Source: Desulfobacterales bacterium (lineage in GTDB: Bacteria; Desulfobacterota; DSM-4660; Desulfatiglandales; Desulfatiglandaceae). Taken from it: a stretch of DNA of 10,194 nucleotides. The notes under the pieces were generated by a model. The model searched no databases. It was given only the letters and a program-made list of their open reading frames with translations, and was not told the DNA's origin. How positions within the stretch are numbered: position 1 is the stretch's first letter; each line of letters starts with the position of its first letter. Location of the stretch: positions 1 through 10,194 of the forward strand of contig JAKLQB010000506.1 of NCBI GenBank assembly GCA_022013615.1, read 5' to 3'. A program made the position numbers and the translations under genes. Below, one piece after another: positions 1-7,573 of this stretch.

Positions 1-138
1 AACAAAAGATTCTTAACTACTTAAGGACGCTTCCCGTATGATTCTTCATTAGTGCCCAGGCAAAGATAAATAACTAACTCCTTCTCTAAGCCTACAATTG
101 TTCTCTTCGGCAATGCACTCTTATCTCTTTACTGCTAT
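1..138. other. Left-edge sequence downstream of the kinase gene
   Basis: No gene, hairpin terminator or RNA was recognised. TTCTTAACTACTTAAGGACG (10-29) loosely resembles the right end of the RAYT-like element further right (TCTTAACGACGTCCCG, 8253-8268). The match is too short and gapped to call. Confidence 0.3.
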
Positions 139-1728
139 TTATTGCGTTGCTGATGCCATTGGAAGTGAAACACGGAAGGTGCTGCTGCCATATGCAAGGC
201 AATCCTCGGGTGTACGGCAGTGTATGCAGGCAGAGATTCTCCCCGGGCAGATATCCTTATCAGTTGGGAGATGGACACATCTTTGGCTTTGCACCGAAAC
301 CTCAAATCCATAATGCTGGCCATATACCTTAATCATCAGAAGATCAAGGCCCTTGCCGCCGGCGTTGAAGTCATATGGTTTCCTGGATGCGTAAAGCTCT
401 GTCTCCTGAGTTGGGTGGAGCCCATCGAATATATGTCTTAAGTTATCCTCGGTGATACCAATACCCGAATCCTGGATCGTCAGCAGGACACGCATATCCT
501 TCGATTTCTCCACAATTCGAATTGATCCTTCATCGGGGGTGTTTTCGACGGCGTTTCTAAGGAGGCCTTCAAGAACTTCCTTCAGAATCTCTGTGTCTGT
601 TTGAACCAAAAGACCCTTTTCGCCCTGCATGCGCAGAAAGACTTCCCGATGGCCTGAACTGTGTCTAACCTTCTCCAAGACCTGATTGAACAATGGAGAA
701 AGGGGAACCGGCTTCGATGAAGTTGGCCTTTGCACTTCCTCATGATCAAGGCCTTTGTATACTTTTCGATACGATAGGATAATACTTTCGCTTTCCTCTT
801 GGACTTCGGTAAGTCTATTAAGTTGCCTTTCCATCCTTTCTAATGCGTTGAAGAGCCCCTCCCAATGGCCGGTAGACGAACGTGAACTCAGCTTTCGCTT
901 TATAATATGGATGGTTCCTCCCATGATGGCCAATGGGGTCTTCAGTTCATGGGATAGGTGATTAATGGTTTTGTCCTTGGCTCGATTGAGGCGTTTGAGT
1001 TCCTCGCGAACACTTAGCTCTAAGGAGCGAAAATGCAAGACGACGGCGACTGTCAAGAACATCGAAAGCCAAAAGGAGGCGAACCATAATAGCTTCTCAT
1101 TGGTGAAAAAGACCACCCCGAGGGTGAGAAGGCCATCATTTAGTCCACCAAGGAACCATAGCAACAGCCCGATACCGAAAGGCACAAGGTACGTCGGCTG
1201 ATGATCTTTAAGATGCCGTAGTCTTACGATTGTGTTCAAGAAATAGTAGAGACAGGCCACCATACAGAAGAGGTGTATCACTGGTCTAAGCAGCTTGGAC
1301 TGAGGTCGCAAGATGTCAGCGTAGACAGGGTGAGTTTCTAAAGGAAGCCCGAAAAGCCACGGGGTCTTGCCCCAAAGGGCTAAGAAAGCCAAAAACAGGC
1401 TTGTACCAATAACAATCCAAGATAATCGATCGACCTTTGAATCCGAAAGGGTCAGCGTAAATAGGGCCCAACTGGCCGGCAACAATGCTAATGCAGCCTG
1501 ACAGATTTTGTACCCAGCGAGGATGGATCCTGGCGATTTTTGAAGCGCGTAAATAACCCAGCCCAGGAAAAAGAAGGCCAAAAAAACATAGAAGAGAAAA
1601 AGCCACCTCAGGGGGTGGTAGTCGCGATAAAGCACTAAGCTGACAACACACAACATGGCCATACTAACGTTGGTGGCTAGACCAAAAAATGGACCAATGG
1701 CGAAATGTGGAATGGCTTCGGGCAGCAT
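139..1728 (-). CDS. Orphan membrane sensor histidine kinase with C-terminal cysteine cluster
   Basis: A 529-residue integral-membrane sensor kinase that should autophosphorylate on His and pass phosphate to an unidentified response regulator; none is encoded in the window. The first ~235 residues are hydrophobic with about seven predicted membrane segments (roughly 18-34, 40-61, 72-93, 100-119, 147-170, 181-203, 211-233), resembling the 7TM sensor regions of histidine kinases. A short coiled linker leads to the HisKA H-box (NHLSHELKTPL, phospho-acceptor H260). The HATPase domain has an N-box (RNAVENTP, N392/N396), a G1 box (DSGIGI, 420-425) and a G2 box (GGKGLDL, 457-463). Five cysteines follow G2 (C484, C494, C501, C504, C510; spacing x9, x6, x2, x5) just before the final beta strand. 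The start ATG at 1728 is preceded by GAAGGTG, an acceptable ribosome site. The family assignment is firm; the signal and partner are unknown. Confidence 0.93.
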   Translation of the reverse strand: MLPEAIPHFAIGPFFGLATNVSMAMLCVVSLVLYRDYHPLRWLFLFYVFLAFFFLGWVIYALQKSPGSILAGYKICQAALALLPASWALFTLTLSDSKVDRLSWIVIGTSLFLAFLALWGKTPWLFGLPLETHPVYADILRPQSKLLRPVIHLFCMVACLYYFLNTIVRLRHLKDHQPTYLVPFGIGLLLWFLGGLNDGLLTLGVVFFTNEKLLWFASFWLSMFLTVAVVLHFRSLELSVREELKRLNRAKDKTINHLSHELKTPLAIMGGTIHIIKRKLSSRSSTGHWEGLFNALERMERQLNRLTEVQEESESIILSYRKVYKGLDHEEVQRPTSSKPVPLSPLFNQVLEKVRHSSGHREVFLRMQGEKGLLVQTDTEILKEVLEGLLRNAVENTPDEGSIRIVEKSKDMRVLLTIQDSGIGITEDNLRHIFDGLHPTQETELYASRKPYDFNAGGKGLDLLMIKVYGQHYGFEVSVQSQRCVHLPTDKDICPGRISACIHCRTPEDCLAYGSSTFRVSLPMASATQ

Positions 1729-2210
1729 TTACACCTTCATCATTTCATAATTAATTGCAGAGAGCTGAGATCGCCGAGACGAAAATAAAGTACTGTTTTG
1801 TAGTTATATTCCCTCTCTATGTTCTATGCGGTAGACGGCTAACTAACTAACAGAAATTCTCTTTTCTGACGGAAAGCATAGGCGAACTGTGGTTGTGTGT
1901 CAAGAATCAATCACATTCGCCCTACAATTCAGACACTTTATCCCCCGGGAGGTGTCTGAGATCGGGAGCAGGGTCAAATCATCCGAAAATGTCTTCAAGG
2001 GTCAAAATTCCGTTGAAATATCCTTCATTTTTTCATCAATTGTTTTCCCTATGTGATAAAGAGCAGCGCTTATTAGATCATGGCGACTTATGAATAAGCT
2101 TAAGGTAGTGTGTACCCATTAAAAATACATGAAAGGAGGTCCTACATCCCTGAAGAGTCCAAAGTGATTTGCCAATCCAAAGTGGGATATAATGGAGTGG
2201 TGTGCCAGGA
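1729..2210. other. Gene-poor interval between the kinase and the formate dehydrogenase relic
   Basis: This stretch of about 480 bp holds the kinase leader and promoter on the minus strand and otherwise no convincing gene. The short open frames inside it have no recognisable motif and poor start contexts. A purine-rich AAAGGAGGT near 2133-2141 resembles a strong ribosome site on the plus strand but is not followed by a plausible reading frame. A short direct repeat TCCAAAGTG occurs at 2158-2166 and 2176-2184. The right side is probably leftover sequence from the locus that once carried the formate dehydrogenase genes. Confidence 0.5.
1875..1903 (-). promoter_or_regulatory. Predicted sigma70-like promoter for the histidine kinase
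   Basis: Read on the minus strand this is TTGACA, a 17-bp spacer, then TATGCT: a perfect -35 box and a 5/6 -10 box at ideal spacing. It points toward the histidine kinase. Transcription would start near 1868, giving a leader of about 140 nt before the ATG at 1728. Position, orientation and spacing all fit. No operator or riboswitch fold was recognised in the leader. Confidence 0.6.
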
Positions 2211-2586
2211 TTAGGCCCAAATGGAGTCAATATCTTCCCGAACTTTTTGAGTTTGTTCGACATCCAAATGCGGAGAAACTCTGGTCATCGTGCCGGCATG
2301 GAAATGGGCAAACATCCGGCCGGTGGTAAGAAAGTATGGGTATTCCTTGCCGGGCATTTCCGCCGGATCCTGATATTCGATGACGTGGAATTTACCCTTA
2401 CCCCGGGTAAAATGATCCTTGTGCAGATAGGGCGTTCCCGGGTGGTCAATGTCCGGGCAGGGCCAAGTCCATCCAAACCCAGGCGTTCATATGTCATGCC
2501 GGCATAGCTTTTCGGGGTCAATGATGTCATTTCGCTGAATACTTCTTCAGGGTTTTCATAATTCATCTCGTTGCAAACCCTTATGA
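2211..2586 (-). pseudogene. C-terminal relic of a formate dehydrogenase alpha subunit (molybdopterin oxidoreductase), frameshifted
   Basis: Minus-strand translation gives [24 protein letters not shown] and GLDGL. After a frame change near 2463-2465 it continues with [49 protein letters not shown] and MTRVSPHL, and stops at TAA 2213-2211. This is the C-terminal part of catalytic formate dehydrogenase subunits, including the start of the molydopterin dinucleotide-binding domain (LTTGR, HFHTGTMTR-like). The family normally reads GLQWPCP at the break, so about 4 nt (CAAT-like) appear lost; that is inferred from family knowledge. The [4Fe-4S] and Sec/Cys active-site regions are absent, so no catalysis is possible. 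The relic ends in mid-domain, short of the full C-terminus. It begins directly after the stop codon of the helicase gene, marking a deletion or rearrangement junction. Confidence 0.87.
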
Positions 2587-5500
2587 TCAGAAAAGCTTCA
2601 ATTGTCTGTGGGGCTTTTTTCTTGGTTTCCATCCTCGCCTCTCTAAGGGGATCAATATGTCTTTTGGTATGTCATCAAGGAATGGCGAAGGAGCCATGGT
2701 AAGAACACGGCCATTGAGGGTCCGGCGCTTTACATGGGATAGGATGAGTCGGGACCGGGCACGTGTCATACCCACGTAAAAGAGACGCCTTTCTTCTTCC
2801 TCATCTCTGCTTCCGAACAAAGTGCACGGCATGAGTTGATCCTCGCAACCGGTAATAAAGACCACCGGCCATTCCAGGCCCTTTGCTGCATGAATGGACA
2901 TCAGGCCCACGCGATCACCGAGAACAAGAGCGTGATCAATGCCCCGCTCCAGGGAAAGGGTGTCTAAGAATGTCTCTATATTCCCTTCAAAATTCGCTGC
3001 CAACTGCTTAAGGCGGCGCAGGGTCTCAATGGATTCCTCTGATGAGCATTCAAAATCATGCAATGTTATGGCGTTAGCGATGAGTTCTGATAAGGCGCCG
3101 TGTGTCTCGAACGTCTCGGATGATTGCTCTTTTGTAATTGCCGCTTCGGACAGGGATTGCTTATACAACTTCGCGTAATAAAGATTATCCGGATACTGAA
3201 GTGTCTGAAAAAACCGCCACAGGATATTGACCGGATACCGGGCAATCAGAGGCGTTTCTCCGGACCGAATAAAGGGAATTCCGGCCCTGTCCAATGCCCC
3301 CTCCAGGGCATCACCCTGCGCGTTCAGACGGAAAAGCACTCCTATATCGCCAAATCCTAAAGACAGGTCCCCCTCATGGGACGCTACACGACCGCTATCC
3401 AGGGAGAAATAGGTTGTACCTCCTATCAATCTTTCTACCTGTTCCACGATCATCTCGGCCTCTTCCGAGTCGGTCAGGCAGGCCGCAAATGAGACAGGCG
3501 CCGCGTTAGGGGATTGACATTCAAGGGGTTTTTCCTTTCCCATGAGGGCGGCAGCGCCTTGAAGTATTTCTTTGGTAGAACGGTAATTCCTTGTAAGTGT
3601 TATTTCCTCGGCCCCGGGGAAATCCTCGTTAAATCGGTGGAAATTTCCCACATCTGCACCACGGAATCCGTAGATAGCCTGGTCCGGATCACCGATCACA
3701 CAGATTTGGGTTTTTCCTGTCTGGATAAGTGCTTTCAATAGTTCAACCTGAATAGGGTTGGTGTCCTGGTATTCATCCACAAAAACCCATGGGAATTTTC
3801 CCCCATAGTCACAGGCGACATCGGGATGATCGCGAAAGAGCCTCAGGGTTTCCACTTCAAGGTCGTCAAGGTCCAGCATGCCCAGGCATCTCAACACGGT
3901 CTGGTATTTAGTGAACAGGGACATGAGTTTATTCTCGACTTGCGGCTCCGCCAAATCCAGGACAGAGCCTGCTTTCATGCCCGGGAGGGCCTTCAAGAAC
4001 TTGCCTGTGACTCGTTTGCCCGCACCAGATTCGGAAAGGACTTCTTGTGCAAGACTTCGTGCATCGGTCTCCGGGCAAAGGATAAATTCAGGGGGAAAGC
4101 CGATTTTGTCACCCTCGCTTCGGAGGATCTCCAGGCAGAAACTATGGAAGGTGGAGACATGAACTTCATCTGCTGTTAATCCTTCAAGGAGTTTAGAGAT
4201 CCTGTGCTCCATTTCTCTTGCGGCTTTTCTTGTAAAGGTGAGTGCGAGGACCTGTTCCGGTTTTGCAATGCCTTTGCGGATCAGGTGGGCGATGCGGTGG
4301 GTCAGGGTCATAGTCTTCCCTGTTCCAGGACCGGCCACCACCATAAGATGCTCGCCCTGATTAAGAACAGCGGACTTCTGCTCCGGGTTCAGGGGATCAA
4401 GGATCGGGTCCGCTGGTAAAACACGCTCTGTTGTAACCACTTTTTGCTTTTTCTTGCGAGTTTTTTTTGGGCGAGGTGTTTGATCCGGCCTGATGGAGTT
4501 TTTCTGTGTTTCCCGTGCAAACAGGGCCATCTGGCCGCCCATGGCCTGCTTTTCCGAGTCTTCAAATATGTGAATTATTCCGTACTCGCCGTCGTAACCC
4601 TCTTCCCTGATCACCTGATTCCGCCGCATTCTCCCGATCGCCTCGGAAAGTATAGGCCCCCCTGCAACTTCAATATCACTTAGGGGTACATCCATCAGGA
4701 TCTGAAGTTCCGGCCCGAGCTCAAAAAGCAGTTTTTCATAGAAGGACATCACTTTTTTTGTGGCTGGTCCGCAACTTAAGATATCTGAGAGGATTTCAGG
4801 CAGGGGAATGAGGCTGAAAAAATCCTTGGAAAGCAGGGGGGTATCACGGTCCGCAAGTTCGTGAATCCGGTTAAGCACCCCTACAGTCAAGGGTTTCCCA
4901 CAGACAGGACAGATCCCATCGTGTTTAATGGTTTCTTCGGGCTGAAACCTGACCTGGCATTTACGGTGCCCGTCTAAGTGATATTTCCCCTCTTCAGGAT
5001 AGAATTCTATTGTTCCTAAAAATCCTTCTCCGTCAGTCATGGCCCGGATTATGTGATTGTAATCCGGATCTGTGTCAAAGATATTGGCCTCGCGCCCAAG
5101 TTTGCCAGGGGAGTGGGCATCTGAATTGGAAACCAGGAGATAGTCATCCAGGGCTGATAGAAGGCGATTCATGGGTGGGTCTGAGGAAAGCCCTGTCTCA
5201 AGGGCATAAATGTGACTCGTAAGATCTTCAAAGCACTCTTCAAGGGAATCAAAACCTGATTTAGACCCGAATACTGAAAACCACGGGGTCCAGACATGGG
5301 CAGGAATAAAAAAGGCCCTGTCGCTTGCTTTAAGGGTGATCTCCAGTAAATCTCTTGAATCCAGACCCAGGATAGGCCTGCCATCAGAAGTGATATTTCC
5401 GATTCGGTCCAATTGTTCGTTCAGCTTGAGTACGGATGCCATGTCAGGCATAAGAATGAGATGATGAACTTTTCTTGTCTTTCCGTTTTTCTTGTAAATG

Positions 5501-5787
5501 CAGCTTATCTCACCGGTTAGGAGAAATCGCGTGGACCCATTACAGGAGGAAGGGAGCTGTGATTCCACAGTCTTCTGGAAATCAGGCCTCAGCCGGTAGA
5601 GTCCATCCTCTGCCTCGACCATCTTGTCCTGAAGTTCCGACACCCAACCGGGATGAGTAAAATCCCCTGTGCCAACAACCCTGATCCCTTTTTTCTGTGC
5701 CCAAAGTGCAAGGTGTTCAGGATCTAAGCTCTTGGAAGTGGCCCTGGAAAAGTGGGAGTGGGTATGAAGGTCAGCGATGAATTTCAT
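2587..5787 (-). CDS. Endonuclease Q-like PHP nuclease fused to a UvrD/Rep-type SF1 helicase
   Basis: A predicted 1066-residue bifunctional DNA-repair enzyme, numbered here from the ATG at 5787. The N-terminal PHP metallo-hydrolase keeps metal ligands D6-H8-H10 (DLHTHSHFSRA), D42 and H45 (GTGDFTHPG), H164 (PAHVWTPW) and D223/H225 (NSDAHSP). A zinc-binding segment with C277, C293 and C296 (CPVCGK) follows, as in endonuclease Q, which cuts 5' of deaminated bases and abasic sites. A lysine-rich linker (about 442-455) leads to an SF1A helicase: Walker A GPGTGKT (486-492), motif II DEYQDT (from 671), motif III GDPDQAIYGFRG (699-710), motif V IHAAKGLEW and motif VI YVGMTRAR. The C-terminus is RQLKLF, a common UvrD-type ending. 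A TTG 12 nt upstream (5799) is also possible, but conservation of MKFIADLH favours the ATG. No strong ribosome site is visible. The reading frame is intact and no operon partner is present. Confidence 0.93.
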   Translation of the reverse strand: MKFIADLHTHSHFSRATSKSLDPEHLALWAQKKGIRVVGTGDFTHPGWVSELQDKMVEAEDGLYRLRPDFQKTVESQLPSSCNGSTRFLLTGEISCIYKKNGKTRKVHHLILMPDMASVLKLNEQLDRIGNITSDGRPILGLDSRDLLEITLKASDRAFFIPAHVWTPWFSVFGSKSGFDSLEECFEDLTSHIYALETGLSSDPPMNRLLSALDDYLLVSNSDAHSPGKLGREANIFDTDPDYNHIIRAMTDGEGFLGTIEFYPEEGKYHLDGHRKCQVRFQPEETIKHDGICPVCGKPLTVGVLNRIHELADRDTPLLSKDFFSLIPLPEILSDILSCGPATKKVMSFYEKLLFELGPELQILMDVPLSDIEVAGGPILSEAIGRMRRNQVIREEGYDGEYGIIHIFEDSEKQAMGGQMALFARETQKNSIRPDQTPRPKKTRKKKQKVVTTERVLPADPILDPLNPEQKSAVLNQGEHLMVVAGPGTGKTMTLTHRIAHLIRKGIAKPEQVLALTFTRKAAREMEHRISKLLEGLTADEVHVSTFHSFCLEILRSEGDKIGFPPEFILCPETDARSLAQEVLSESGAGKRVTGKFLKALPGMKAGSVLDLAEPQVENKLMSLFTKYQTVLRCLGMLDLDDLEVETLRLFRDHPDVACDYGGKFPWVFVDEYQDTNPIQVELLKALIQTGKTQICVIGDPDQAIYGFRGADVGNFHRFNEDFPGAEEITLTRNYRSTKEILQGAAALMGKEKPLECQSPNAAPVSFAACLTDSEEAEMIVEQVERLIGGTTYFSLDSGRVASHEGDLSLGFGDIGVLFRLNAQGDALEGALDRAGIPFIRSGETPLIARYPVNILWRFFQTLQYPDNLYYAKLYKQSLSEAAITKEQSSETFETHGALSELIANAITLHDFECSSEESIETLRRLKQLAANFEGNIETFLDTLSLERGIDHALVLGDRVGLMSIHAAKGLEWPVVFITGCEDQLMPCTLFGSRDEEEERRLFYVGMTRARSRLILSHVKRRTLNGRVLTMAPSPFLDDIPKDILIPLERRGWKPRKKPHRQLKLF

Positions 5788-5847
5788 GTGCAATAACAAA
5801 CTACATCAAGAAGGGCATGTCAACTTTAGAAAATTTGACTTTATTTA

Positions 5848-5876
5848 TTGACTTTAATAATGATTTAGAATATATT
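5848..5876 (+). promoter_or_regulatory. Predicted sigma70-like promoter of hipBA
   Basis: TTGACT (5848-5853), a 17-bp spacer and TATATT (5871-5876) form a well-spaced promoter pointing at hipB. Transcription would start near 5883, inside the first operator palindrome, so a bound repressor would block RNA polymerase. The predicted leader is about 165 nt. A second, weaker candidate is TATAAT at 5943-5948, just downstream of operator 2, which lacks a good -35. Another TTGACT lies 13 bp upstream of the first. Confidence 0.55.
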
Positions 5877-5891
5877 ACCGATCGGTAATAT
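5872..5891. promoter_or_regulatory. hipBA operator 1 (perfect 20-bp palindrome)
   Basis: ATATTACCGATCGGTAATAT is a perfect 20-bp inverted repeat centred at 5881.5. The core TTACCGA|TCGGTAA matches three further sites downstream. It overlaps the -10 box and predicted start of the hipBA promoter. Likely bound by HipB or the HipBA complex (inference from autoregulation in this family). Confidence 0.65.
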
Positions 5892-5923
5892 TATTGTTGT
5901 TGGGCCTTCTCTTACAATGAATT

Positions 5924-5937
5924 TCCCCGATCAGTAA
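5924..5937. promoter_or_regulatory. hipBA operator 2 (degenerate)
   Basis: TCCCCGA|TCAGTAA, centred at 5930.5, is an imperfect version of the operator core. On its own it would not be convincing. Its position, 49 bp from operator 1 and 50 bp from operator 3, supports it. It lies just upstream of a TATAAT box at 5943-5948. Confidence 0.45.
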
Positions 5938-5964
5938 TAAAGTATAATAAATCACAATGTTGAT

Positions 5965-5996
5965 ATGTAATTATTCCCGATAGGGAATAATTACAT
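5965..5996. promoter_or_regulatory. hipBA operator 3 (32-bp palindrome)
   Basis: Perfect 14-bp arms, ATGTAATTATTCCC and its reverse complement, flank a 4-bp GATA centre (centre 5980.5). The core TTCCCGA|TAGGGAA fits the same half-site as operator 1. It is followed by AT-rich sequence with no T-run directly after it, so a terminator is unlikely and an operator is favoured. Confidence 0.65.
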
Positions 5997-6023
5997 TTTG
6001 TTTTCCAATAATTTTTATTATTT

Positions 6024-6037
6024 TTCCCGTTCGGACA
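6024..6037. promoter_or_regulatory. hipBA operator 4 (degenerate)
   Basis: TTCCCGT|TCGGACA, centred at 6030.5, keeps CCG-TT-CGG and one good half-site. It is 50 bp from operator 3 and ends 12 bp before the hipB start codon, so it could affect transcription or translation initiation of hipB. Confidence 0.45.
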
Positions 6038-6049
6038 AAAAAATTTGAA

Positions 6050-6295
6050 ATGACACAAACAACTCAAAATAACAGCAATACCTGGGTGAAGGTTGCCGAC
6101 CTAAAAGCCATCGGAGCCATGCTGCGCATAAAACGCAAACAAATGAAATTAACTCAGAGCGATGCCGCCGGGCTGTGCAATGTCGGAACGCGATTCATTT
6201 CCGAGCTTGAAAACGGAAAGCCAACGATGCATTTTTATAAAGCACTCAAAGTTCTAAAACGCTTCGGCTTCACTTTTGGCGTCCGAGAAAGGTGA
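6050..6295 (+). CDS. hipB: HipB-like antitoxin and autorepressor (XRE family)
   Basis: An 81-residue DNA-binding protein expected to neutralise the kinase encoded next door and, as a dimer, to repress the operon through the upstream palindromes. Residues about 22-70 form a Cro/C1-type helix-turn-helix: LRIKRKQMKLTQ for the first helices and NVGTRFISELENGKPT for the recognition helix and turn. The typical HipB pattern TRFISELENGKPT is clear. The ATG at 6050 is the only start that gives the full N-terminal helix. It has no obvious Shine-Dalgarno sequence, only AAAAAAATTTGAA before it, which may mean weak translation. The stop codon TGA overlaps the hipA start. The DNA is AT-rich compared with the helicase gene to its left, consistent with acquisition by transfer. 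Confidence 0.9.
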   Translation: MTQTTQNNSNTWVKVADLKAIGAMLRIKRKQMKLTQSDAAGLCNVGTRFISELENGKPTMHFYKALKVLKRFGFTFGVRER

Positions 6296-7548
6296 TGATG
6301 GTATCGGAAAAATTGAGCGTATATCTGCACAACTCTCTCGCAGGACAAATATGGCTCGATGACACCAGCCGATTTTCCTTCCAATATGACTATAGTTATA
6401 TAGAAGACCCAGCCGCAATTCCTCTATCATTGTCATTACCATTGAGGGAAGAGCCTTATTTAAATGACACGGCCAGACCGTTTTTCAGCAATCTTTTGCC
6501 AGAAGGTGAAGTTAGATCTCTGGTCGCCAAAATAAAACAAATTTCTGAGCACAATGATTTTAAATTGCTTGACGCAATCGGAGGGGAATGCGCCGGCGCG
6601 GTCTCCATTGTTCCAGAGCACACGTATCTCAGCACAGAAAGTGATTACATCGCTATATCAGAGCAGGAAGTAGAAGATATCATCAAGGAGAATGCAATAC
6701 GCCCGGTATTAATTCTAAAGGACGAACTACGGCTTTCTCTCGCGGGAGCGCAGAATAAAATTCCCGTATATATTGATAACGGCAGGTTTTACTTAACCTT
6801 CGGGATTGCCCCAAGCTCCCATATTCTGAAAACACAATCACGGTATTTTGGTGATACGGTTCAAAATGAGCATTTTTGTATGAGGCTTGCCGATGTTGTG
6901 CAATTGACAGTACCCAAATCTTCCATCTGGAAAGGGGAAAACCACATCGCATACATCGTAGAGCGTTATGACAGAATAAAAGCTCAAGACGGTATAATTG
7001 AACGGCTTCATCAGGAAGATCTATGCCAGGTGCTGGGTTGTATGCCTGACCAAAAATATGAAAATGAAGGCGGCCCCAGCCTAGCGGAGTGTTGCCAGAT
7101 CCTTGACAAGTATAGCTCACAGCCAATTTTGGACAAACAGGCGCTGGTTAAATGGGTCATCTTTAATTATTTCATCGGCAATGCCGATGCCCATGCCAAA
7201 AATCTGTCATTGATTCGGAAAATAGATGGAAGCATTCGTTTGGCACCATTTTACGACTTAATTTCAACAAGAGTGTACCCGGAAATTTCAAAAAAAATGG
7301 CTATGAAAATCGGGAAGGAAACCCGATTTGATTGGATTATGGAACGTCACTGGCAACAGATGGCGGATCAACTCGACCTAAAATTTACATATTTAAAAAA
7401 ACTTTTGAGGGAGATAGCCGAAGCACTTGAAACAGTTATGATAGAAATGGCAGACTCCATCATATTGGAATACAAAGGAGAGAAGACGATTCAGGAAATC
7501 TGCAAAATCATAAACACCCACATCTCGCATGTAAGGACTTATCTTTAG
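6295..7548 (+). CDS. hipA: HipA-like serine/threonine kinase toxin
   Basis: A 417-residue type II toxin of the HipA kinase family, close to the 440 residues of E. coli HipA, which phosphorylates glutamyl-tRNA synthetase; the substrate here is unknown. The N-terminal subdomain (about 5-110) includes FFSNLLPEGEVR. Next comes the regulatory loop LSLAGAQNK with S148, the counterpart of the autophosphorylated Ser150 of E. coli. SSHILK supplies the ATP-binding lysine K179. The catalytic segment GNADAHAKNLSL holds D298 and N303, and the metal-binding segment APFYDLIST holds D321. All key residues are present and the frame is intact, so the kinase is predicted active. The start overlaps the hipB stop (TGATGATG). 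ATG 6295 or 6298 is preferred over GTG 6292 because GAGAAAGG lies just upstream at 6285-6292, suggesting translational coupling. Confidence 0.94.
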   Translation: MMVSEKLSVYLHNSLAGQIWLDDTSRFSFQYDYSYIEDPAAIPLSLSLPLREEPYLNDTARPFFSNLLPEGEVRSLVAKIKQISEHNDFKLLDAIGGECAGAVSIVPEHTYLSTESDYIAISEQEVEDIIKENAIRPVLILKDELRLSLAGAQNKIPVYIDNGRFYLTFGIAPSSHILKTQSRYFGDTVQNEHFCMRLADVVQLTVPKSSIWKGENHIAYIVERYDRIKAQDGIIERLHQEDLCQVLGCMPDQKYENEGGPSLAECCQILDKYSSQPILDKQALVKWVIFNYFIGNADAHAKNLSLIRKIDGSIRLAPFYDLISTRVYPEISKKMAMKIGKETRFDWIMERHWQQMADQLDLKFTYLKKLLREIAEALETVMIEMADSIILEYKGEKTIQEICKIINTHISHVRTYL

Positions 7549-7573
7549 ATTGTACCTTATTCTGCACATTGCT

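Noticed and set aside
1893..2093. 66-codon plus-strand open frame between the kinase and the relic
   Set aside because: No motif, no ribosome site and coding-unlike composition. It overlaps the minus-strand promoter of the kinase.
2133..2141. AAAGGAGGT as a ribosome binding site for a plus-strand gene
   Set aside because: No start codon with a credible reading frame follows at a suitable distance, and the opposite strand holds the dehydrogenase relic's flank.
2158..2184. Direct repeat TCCAAAGTG, two copies 18 bp apart
   Set aside because: It is short, isolated and not linked to any feature; chance is the simplest explanation.
5795..5823. Divergent promoter for the EndoQ-UvrD gene (TTGACA on the minus strand at 5823-5818)
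   Set aside because: The -35 is perfect, but the box at -10 (TTTGTT) is poor and would imply an almost leaderless mRNA. It was left out for lack of support.
6683..7126. Minus-strand open frame of 147 codons inside hipA
   Set aside because: It is fully overlapped by the strongly conserved hipA kinase frame and has no motif of its own.
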